From NCBI GenBank assembly GCA_964599875.1, contig CAZRHE010000004.1:28242-92241 (forward strand): a stretch of 64,000 bases of DNA, written 5' to 3'. This DNA comes from RGIG4097 sp964599875 (GTDB lineage Bacteria > Bacillota > Clostridia > Christensenellales > CAG-917). This document shows, piece after piece, positions 58,983 to 64,000 of the stretch (position 1 is the stretch's first letter; every line of letters starts with the position of its first letter). The notes below the pieces were generated by a model, which saw nothing but the letters and a program-made list of their open reading frames with translations, did no database searches and was not told where the DNA came from. A program made the position numbers and the translations under genes.

Positions 58983-60272
58983 TTATTTGATGTAGTTTGC
59001 ATTCGGGTGCGCCGCTTTGACGATCTTGTACGCCTCGTCCGCAACTTCCCACGTATATTGAATGTCTGCATCGCTGATTGCAGAGTTGACGAAGTGATTG
59101 TGGTGAGAGGTGAAGAATACGCCGCGTTTGACACATTCCGCAACCCATTCTTGATGGAGAATGGTGGAGGGGAGGTCGTTCTTCAAGCGGAGATAGAACA
59201 TGCCGGGTTCACCGGTGACTGCGAGGTCGAAACCGTTGTCTTTTGCGATTTCTTTGAGGCCGTCGGTCATCTTCTTACCCTTCTTCGCGTTCTCTTCGGT
59301 CGCATTGGTTGCAAGAGCCTTGTTGAGGGTTGCGATACCTGCCGCGAAAGGAACGGCGGAGAGCCAGTAACTGCCGGTGTATGCGATATCGGAAGTGGCG
59401 TTGAGGAGGTGTTTCTTGCCGCAGAGGCAGGACACGTTGTAGCCGTTTGCGATTGCTTTGCAGTAGCATGCGATATCGGGTTGGAAACCGTACTTATGTG
59501 CGGATCCGTGAATATCGATACGGAAACCTGCGCGGACGTCGTCGATGATGAGGACTACGCCGTACTTGTCGCAGATTGCGCGAATCTTTTGCCAATAGCC
59601 TTCTTCGGGAAGCACGTTGTCGCAGAAGTTGCCGTGCATATAAGGAGTAGAGATGAAGCCCGCGATTTGTCCGGGGTACTTTTGGCAAAGTGCCTCGAAT
59701 TGTTCGGGGTGATTCCAATCGATATAGAGGTTGTTGACGAGGTCTTCTTCGGTGACGCCGCTGTAGCCGAGTTTTTGCATCCAAGGAGCAACGCCGTGAT
59801 AGTAACCTTTGGTGAGGACGATTTTTTTACGATGGGTGTATGCACGAGCAATCATGACCGCAAATTGAGTTGCGTCGCCGCCGTTCTTTGCAAAGAACGC
59901 CCAATCCGCCATTTCGATGGTGTCGCAGACTTTTTCTGCGAAATCGATGGTGATATCGGAAATGAGAGTGGTGCAGTCGCCTTTCTTTCTCTGCTCTGCC
60001 GCCGCCGCGTCGACGTCGGGATCGTTGTAGCCGAGGTAGTTGGGGCCGTATGCGCACATCCAGTCGATGATGCGGTTGCCGTCGATATCATAAATATATG
60101 CGCCTTGTGCGTGGGACATATAAAGAGGATAACTTTGGACGGGGATCATGCAGCCTTCAGAGGGGCCGAGGTGTCCGTAAATGCCTGCCGGGATAACGTT
60201 CAACGCGCGTTTGAAGGTTTCTTGGCTTTTTGTTACGTCTATAATTTTCTTGGGTTCGTATTGAAGATTCAT
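58983..60272 (-). CDS. Class III PLP aminotransferase, glutamate-1-semialdehyde-aminomutase-like
   Basis: 429 residues, fold-type I PLP enzyme. Features: GAYIYDIDGNRIIDWMCAYG with YLGYNDPDVDAAAAEQ near the N-terminus, NGGDATQFAVMIARAYTHRK (where HemL has NSGTEA), GYYHGVAPW, the PLP Asp in IIDDVRAGFRID, and the Schiff-base Lys in CYCKAIANGYNVS (about 260). The class III layout is clear. The deviations from HemL (NGGDAT, KAIANGY, SCLCGKK) argue against tetrapyrrole synthesis and for an amino-group transfer to another keto compound. It is 11 bases after the SCP2-like gene and converges on the transketolase operon. AAGGAGTGAAATT is the ribosome site. Confidence 0.88.
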   Translation of the reverse strand: MNLQYEPKKIIDVTKSQETFKRALNVIPAGIYGHLGPSEGCMIPVQSYPLYMSHAQGAYIYDIDGNRIIDWMCAYGPNYLGYNDPDVDAAAAEQRKKGDCTTLISDITIDFAEKVCDTIEMADWAFFAKNGGDATQFAVMIARAYTHRKKIVLTKGYYHGVAPWMQKLGYSGVTEEDLVNNLYIDWNHPEQFEALCQKYPGQIAGFISTPYMHGNFCDNVLPEEGYWQKIRAICDKYGVVLIIDDVRAGFRIDIHGSAHKYGFQPDIACYCKAIANGYNVSCLCGKKHLLNATSDIAYTGSYWLSAVPFAAGIATLNKALATNATEENAKKGKKMTDGLKEIAKDNGFDLAVTGEPGMFYLRLKNDLPSTILHQEWVAECVKRGVFFTSHHNHFVNSAISDADIQYTWEVADEAYKIVKAAHPNANYIK

Positions 60273-60283
60273 AATTTCACTCC

Positions 60284-61054
60284 TTATGCAAGATATTCGC
60301 TGACGACGTTGAGAAGTTTTGCGACTTGTTCAAGCATATCGACTGCGCCGAAGACCGCGAAGTCACCGCTGCCCATTCCGCCGAAACTGGACGCTTCGCC
60401 GTTGAGGATCTTGTGTGCGAATTCGAGGCAAGAGAATCTCATAGTTGCTTTGGGGTCTTTCAAGCCGCCTTTTGCCGCATAGAGTTTGTGATTGCGAACG
60501 TTGAAGTTGATCGCGGGACCGGTTTCGCCGATGCAGCAAAGGATGGTGCCGTCTTCTATACGGTTCGCGCACGCCTTGCCGACGAAGTCGCTGTTCGCGA
60601 TTTCCGCCATTGCGAAGAACGCAGTGTACGCGGTGAGAACGGTGTTGATTTCAAAATACGCAGGATCCGCAAGAAGTTTTTCCTTCTCTTCGGGCTTCGG
60701 TTGGAGATAATAACTCATTCTGTCGGTGAGTTGGGTGAACTCTTTGAGCAAGAAACCGACTTTGAAGACGTTGTAGAAAAGCGGAATCGTGTTTTCGCCG
60801 TCGATGAGTTTGTTGAAATGTTCGGGAGAGGTGAAATAGAGTTTCAAAGAAGATTTGCCTTTGCCTCTGGTGAAGGTGCATTTTCCGTCTTTGAACGCTA
60901 TGACCGCGCTACCGACTTCGGGAACGTTGAACTCAACCGCGATGGGTTTGATATTCTTCGCTATCTCCTTGGATACGGGATCCAATTCGCAAAGATCTTC
61001 GAGGTTGCGGAGTATCGCAAACAGATTTATCTTTGCTTTTGTGACATTGTCCAT
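60284..61054 (-). CDS. SCP2-like lipid-binding-type protein, aminotransferase operon
   Basis: 256 residues. Two SCP2-type units can be seen: residues about 35-100 (VGSAVIAFKDGKCTFTRGKG, LKLYFTSPEHFNKLIDGENT) and about 165-250 (AINFNVRNHKLYAAKGGLKD, ATMRFSCLEFAHKILNGEAS, GDFAVFGAVDMLEQVAKLLN), joined by a helical middle (YFEINTVLTAYTAFFAMAEI). No signal peptide. It resembles the third gene of the transketolase operon in order and spacing of elements. ATG 61054 is chosen because AAAGGAGGAAATT precedes it; the frame from 61075 is poorer. Probably presents a hydrophobic substrate to the aminotransferase encoded next (inference). Confidence 0.65.
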   Translation of the reverse strand: MDNVTKAKINLFAILRNLEDLCELDPVSKEIAKNIKPIAVEFNVPEVGSAVIAFKDGKCTFTRGKGKSSLKLYFTSPEHFNKLIDGENTIPLFYNVFKVGFLLKEFTQLTDRMSYYLQPKPEEKEKLLADPAYFEINTVLTAYTAFFAMAEIANSDFVGKACANRIEDGTILCCIGETGPAINFNVRNHKLYAAKGGLKDPKATMRFSCLEFAHKILNGEASSFGGMGSGDFAVFGAVDMLEQVAKLLNVVSEYLA

Positions 61055-61096
61055 AATTTCCTCCTTTATGCGCAAACGCAGTACGTCGGCGCTTCA

Positions 61097-61143
61097 AATA
61101 CTATACTATTAATAATAATACAATAAGATTGCGAATATGTCAA
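61097..61143 (-). promoter_or_regulatory. Promoter of the SCP2-aminotransferase operon
   Basis: Minus strand TTGACA (61143-61138), 17 bp, TATTAT (61120-61115). AATAGT half-sites lie downstream (61097-61110) and an AACTATT overlaps the upstream edge of the -35 box, as at the transketolase promoter. Confidence 0.7.
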
Positions 61144-61153
61144 TAGTTAACTT

Positions 61154-61172
61154 TTTTGCAAAAATTGCAAAA
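61154..61172. promoter_or_regulatory. Palindrome upstream of the SCP2-aminotransferase promoter
   Basis: TTTTGCAA-AAA-TTGCAAAA, a perfect 19-bp inverted repeat about 11 bp upstream of the -35 box, flanked by GTTAAC and AACTAAC. A likely activator or repressor site. Confidence 0.6.
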
Positions 61173-61210
61173 TAACTAACATTTTTTGCTTTTTTGATTA
61201 AAAACTATAA

Positions 61211-61245
61211 ATCCGGCGCATTTTGCAGAAAACGCGCCGGTTAAT
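61211..61245 (-). terminator. Terminator of the M28-like / PTS-IIC-like operon
   Basis: CCGGCGC (61213-61219) and GCGCCGG (61234-61240), with an inner TTTT-GCAG-AAAA helix; T-rich minus-strand tail. Confidence 0.75.
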
Positions 61246-61249
61246 AAAA

Positions 61250-62422
61250 TTATAACTTTTGATCATCAGGAAGAATCAACCCCCTACGACGCATAATCTC
61301 GGATACACCGAATGATACGACGGCGGGGATTACGAACATTGTGAGAATTATGGCGAGAGCGATTTGCCATGCGGGGATGTAACCCGTGGACGCCTCTATT
61401 GCGCCGAATACGCCGACAAGACCCGACGTGCCCATACCTCCGCCGGCGGCGTTGCAACGAAGTCCCATGAGGACGGCTACAAGCCCGCTGAATACGCTTG
61501 CGACGATTTCGGGAATCATTATGCGAGGTTTGCGCATTATGTTGGGTATTTGGAGCATGGACGTGCCTATGCCCTGCGAAATAAGACCGCTGACGCCGTT
61601 TTCACGGAAACTTGCCACCGCAAACCCAACCATATGAGCGGCACAACCCGCTACTGCCGCTCCGCCCGCGATTGCAAGCGCATCCGCATATTCTGCGGGG
61701 ACTGCGGCGGCGACGGATATCCAGATTGCCGCAGAGGACGTGGGCATGGTGAGAAGTATTCCCATAACGACCGCGACGAAAATGCCTACGATTATCTTGA
61801 CCGCGACGCCCGCCTGAATTGCAAGTGCAATGCCTATGCCGAGAAGTTCGATAAGGCGGATAAACGGCCATGCAAGGAAGATTCCGCCGAGGGACAAAAT
61901 CATCATTCCGAGGGGGACTAATATGATATCTAACTTGGTTTTTCCTGCGTATAAGCCCGCTATTTCGACGGTAAACACCGCGACGACGTACGAGCCGATA
62001 GGATTGCCAGGCGCACCGAAAACAAGCGCAAACGCCGTATTATCCACGAGTGCGTTTACAAGGTTTCCCGCAAACGCGCCTATCATACCCGTAACCGCCG
62101 CCGTAAAGACGACGAGGGGTTTTGCGCCGAGTTTGTTTGCAATGCCGATGCCGATACCCGCGCCCATAAGCATTTTCGCTATGCTTGCGATATAGCCGAG
62201 CACGTGCGCGAAAGAGTTATCTCCGCACCAAGACGCAATTTGGAAAAGGATGGTGCCTGCAATCAGCGTGCAGAAAAGCCCTTGCGCCATTCCCGTGAAT
62301 GCGTCGATGAAATATCTTTTGAATACTTTTTTTGCTTTTTGTGAAAACGTAAGGGGCGCATCGGGGGCGGTTAGATAGCCTAAAACGCCCTCTTTTTCAT
62401 TTTGTTGATTAAGTTGTTGCAA
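61250..62422 (-). CDS. PTS-IIC-like membrane protein (PTS_EIIC_2 / PfoR type)
   Basis: 390 residues, about ten hydrophobic helices. Signatures: MAQGLFCTLIAGTILFQIA, NKLGAKPLVVFTAAVTGMIG, LTMPTSSAAIWISVAAAVPA and HMVGFAVASFRENGVSGLIS, as in the PTS_EIIC_2 family, which includes PfoR and many proteins without a known sugar. No IIA or IIB domain is fused and none is nearby, so sugar phosphorylation through it is uncertain. The start is TTG 62422 with GGAGGA about 7 nt upstream, inside the end of the upstream gene (14-bp overlap). The next Met is residue 45, too late. Confidence 0.8.
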   Translation of the reverse strand: MQQLNQQNEKEGVLGYLTAPDAPLTFSQKAKKVFKRYFIDAFTGMAQGLFCTLIAGTILFQIASWCGDNSFAHVLGYIASIAKMLMGAGIGIGIANKLGAKPLVVFTAAVTGMIGAFAGNLVNALVDNTAFALVFGAPGNPIGSYVVAVFTVEIAGLYAGKTKLDIILVPLGMMILSLGGIFLAWPFIRLIELLGIGIALAIQAGVAVKIIVGIFVAVVMGILLTMPTSSAAIWISVAAAVPAEYADALAIAGGAAVAGCAAHMVGFAVASFRENGVSGLISQGIGTSMLQIPNIMRKPRIMIPEIVASVFSGLVAVLMGLRCNAAGGGMGTSGLVGVFGAIEASTGYIPAWQIALAIILTMFVIPAVVSFGVSEIMRRRGLILPDDQKL

Positions 62423-63680
62423 AATCGTCCTCCATGAGCAGGGACGCAGAAGTCACGCACAGCGAAAACAGCCGTTCGATATCCTCTCTGCGGACGGTTT
62501 CAGCACTTGCATCGAAGTCCTTTGCAAATACGGTTGCCGAAGAAACGTTTGACTTATTAAATGCATTAGATATAAATCCGTGCAGGCAAGAGATTTTGTC
62601 CTTCACGGTTTCGTACTTTTTGACTGTTACGGGGATATTTTGCATCTCCGCAGACTTGACGAGAGCGGCGCGGACGGCGTCCGACGTGGATATTCCTCTC
62701 AACGCGTCCTTTTCGGGAAGAACGAAATCTCCGCCGATTATATCCCCTATCGCTATAACTTTTGCATCTCCGAATTCGGGGTGCGCCTCGACGAACGCCC
62801 TACTGCCGCCGTGTGCGGAATTTTCTCCGCCGAAAGACGCAAACACAAGGCGCACGTCGTCGGGAAGCAGATGCGGATTCTCTGCAAAATACGCAAACGT
62901 CGCAAGGGCTACAGAAGTCGAAATTCCGCCGTTGTCACGAACGTACTTCGGCGACCACGAGAAATGAAATGCAAGCATGGATATGCCCGTAAGAGAAGAC
63001 AGCGTGCATATCAAAATGAAAGAGGTCGTCTTTGCGACGGTGTCTATGCCGAGGGACGCGCGAAGAATGACGAACAATACGAACATTGCAAAGGAAATCG
63101 GCGTGACCGCCATAACGACTTTGCGGAATTTGTTGAAATCGGTTACGCGTGCGCCGTACACGTTGTCGTGGCCCGCACAAATGACGAAAGTGCGCTCCTT
63201 ACTCTTTTCGCAAACGTTGGGTGCGCGCTCGCTCACCACGTTGTATGAAACCTTGCGCGGAAGAATCTTTGCAAGTCTACCGCCCGCGCCTACGAACAAC
63301 GCTCCGAAAACCGCCACTCCCGCAAGGAATAACACGAGGGACAGTAGCGAAACGAGTACGCCCGCAAGATTGTCCCACGCAAAAGACAGAAGATAGACGG
63401 CAAGGCAAATCGTATACCACCCCGCAAGGAGCAAACAACAACCCCTACCCTCAAGCGGACGCGCCTTGTAAGCCTCCAAACGCACGTTTGCGTCGGTTTC
63501 GGCGTGCAAGCGGTCGCGGATTATGCGCGCGACTGCAGTTTCCTCTCTCGTGCCCGTAAGTCTTGCTTTGTGCTCTGCGAGTTCAGCGCAAAACTCCTCG
63601 GCAAAATCGCAGGCGTCCACGACGTCCTCCGCACCGACGATAACGGGTTTTCTCAAACTGTTCACGAGATTTTCTTCCAT
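62409..63680 (-). CDS. M28-like membrane protein with lost zinc ligands (probable pseudo-peptidase)
   Basis: 423 residues, exactly the length of the M28 peptidase at 21853-23124, with the same layout (soluble N-terminus, helix pair about 85-130, VSYNVVSERAP, helix pair about 185-235, C-terminal core). Aligning by eye: GHTDT becomes GHDNV, DNATG is kept as DNGGI, GSEEAG becomes GGENSA (ligand Glu lost), the YYHTFYD His has no counterpart (SSATVFAKDF). It therefore probably cannot bind two zinc ions. The ATG at 63680 is 7 nt after a TATAAT box with no ribosome site, so it appears leaderless. It overlaps the PTS-IIC-like gene. Confidence 0.75.
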   Translation of the reverse strand: MEENLVNSLRKPVIVGAEDVVDACDFAEEFCAELAEHKARLTGTREETAVARIIRDRLHAETDANVRLEAYKARPLEGRGCCLLLAGWYTICLAVYLLSFAWDNLAGVLVSLLSLVLFLAGVAVFGALFVGAGGRLAKILPRKVSYNVVSERAPNVCEKSKERTFVICAGHDNVYGARVTDFNKFRKVVMAVTPISFAMFVLFVILRASLGIDTVAKTTSFILICTLSSLTGISMLAFHFSWSPKYVRDNGGISTSVALATFAYFAENPHLLPDDVRLVFASFGGENSAHGGSRAFVEAHPEFGDAKVIAIGDIIGGDFVLPEKDALRGISTSDAVRAALVKSAEMQNIPVTVKKYETVKDKISCLHGFISNAFNKSNVSSATVFAKDFDASAETVRREDIERLFSLCVTSASLLMEDDFATT

Positions 63681-63687
63681 AGAAAGT

Positions 63688-63716
63688 ATTATACAACAAA
63701 CGCCGCAATATTACAA
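63688..63716 (-). promoter_or_regulatory. Promoter of the M28-like / PTS-IIC-like operon, leaderless type
   Basis: Minus strand TTGTAA (63716-63711), 17 bp, perfect TATAAT (63693-63688), 7 nt to ATG 63680. Confidence 0.75.
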
Positions 63717-63780
63717 GTTATTTGAATTAAGCACGACGTCAATTATAAATCGGGTGCGGGTGTCCCGCCCTTATAAATAA

Positions 63781-63839
63781 GGGGACGGGGCAACTCATGC
63801 ACGGTTTTGACGCTCGACGTCAAAACTTGCCCCGTCCCC
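63781..63839. repeat. Nested long hairpin in the right-edge intergenic region
   Basis: Outer 13-bp arms GGGGACGGGGCAA (63781-63793) and TTGCCCCGTCCCC (63827-63839) enclose an inner 9-bp hairpin GTTTTGACG-CTCGA-CGTCAAAAC (63804-63826) and a 10-nt one-sided bulge. Both stems are perfect. No T run follows, so it is not a simple terminator. Confidence 0.8.
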
Positions 63840-63861
63840 AAGTAGAAAAGCGGTGCCGTTC

Positions 63862-63900
63862 CCGGAGATTCTTCGTCGCATTGCTCCTCTGAATGACAGG
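63862..63900 (-). repeat. REP-like intergenic repeat, inverted copy
   Basis: On the minus strand TGTCATTCAGAGGAGC leads to GAAGAATCTCCGG, the common TGTCATTC...GAATCTC form. Related to 58424-58455. Confidence 0.6.
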
Positions 63901-63946
63901 TGGATTAAACGAACACCCGATTCGGAGCGTGCTATACAAGCACACA

Positions 63947-64000
63947 CTCATTCGAAGACGGAACACGAGGCGCGACGCGCCGAGAACTTCGAGTGTTGAG
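63947..64000 (-). repeat. 54-bp dispersed repeat, right copy, may run past the window edge
   Basis: Reverse complement of 58855-58908 with two differences. Match runs to the last base of the window, so the element may extend further. No gene is visible from 63717 to 64000. Confidence 0.85.

Noticed and set aside
58503..58990. Short Arg-rich open frames in the intergenic region
   Set aside because: They overlap on both strands, lack ribosome sites and fall on hairpins and repeats.
1..64000. CRISPR arrays, tRNA or rRNA genes, transposases, phage genes
   Set aside because: I found no regular direct repeats with spacers, no cloverleaf with TTCRA arm, no rRNA-like stretch and no transposase or integrase motif.

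Overview
The window reads as chromosomal DNA of an anaerobic, low-to-mid GC member of the Bacillota (Clostridia-like), probably an uncultured gut lineage. The signs are the tmk-holB-ricT gene order, the ecfA-ecfT-truA order, an RsgI-like anti-sigma factor with its ECF sigma factor, a clostridial-type 2[4Fe-4S] ferredoxin, an anaerobic RNR-activase-like radical SAM protein, GGAGG ribosome sites and very regular TTGACA-17-TATAAT promoters. Placement below phylum or class level is inference. I see no rRNA, tRNA, CRISPR array, insertion sequence or phage gene.

Layout. 1-4391 (minus): a five-gene operon (GNAT-like protein, glnS, zinc-ribbon protein, two membrane proteins, the last cut by the window edge). 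4530-7883 (plus): fused EcfA ATPase, EcfT, TruA. 7993-12602: domain-swapped GH3 glucosidase, flavin-reductase-like protein, NagA. 12743-17155 (minus): GDPD and its TetR regulator; BioY and a large surface membrane protein. 17305-20194 (plus): SDR, response regulator, histidine kinase. 20227-26900 (minus): MATE pump; leuS-serS-M28 peptidase operon. 27022-30992 (plus): GH5 lipoprotein, tmk-holB-ricT. 31118-36844: ferredoxin, alpha/beta hydrolase, paired chromate transporters, a two-gene membrane operon, nitroreductase and MarR regulator sharing an operator. 36937-41948 (minus): zinc-ribbon membrane protein, LCAT-like lipase lipoprotein, radical SAM activase, DEDDh exonuclease. 42148-44913 (minus): ECF sigma factor, RsgI-like anti-sigma factor and a lipoprotein, with a shared non-housekeeping promoter motif. 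45065-50043 (minus): pyrE and a pair of large membrane proteins. 50322-54864: gdhA, MMPL exporter, TetR regulator. 54929-63680: small secreted protein; a split transketolase with an SCP2-like protein, converging on a class III aminotransferase with a second SCP2-like protein; PTS-IIC-like membrane protein and a degenerate M28 paralogue. 63717-64000: repeat-rich intergenic DNA that shares a 54-bp element with the 58373-58940 intergenic region.

Most interesting observations: (1) the convergent transketolase / aminotransferase / two SCP2-like cassette, whose chemistry (inferred) would suit building 2-amino-1,3-diol (sphingoid-like) lipids; (2) an identical-spacing motif TTGGCAAAAA-N11-TTGTTA ahead of both the ECF sigma operon and the lipoprotein gene; (3) at least six genes whose start codon lies only 6-10 nt after a perfect -35/-10 pair with no ribosome site, i.e. 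probably leaderless mRNAs; (4) a palindrome duplicated at marR and the nitroreductase gene; (5) two 423-residue M28-type membrane paralogues, one of which has lost zinc ligands.
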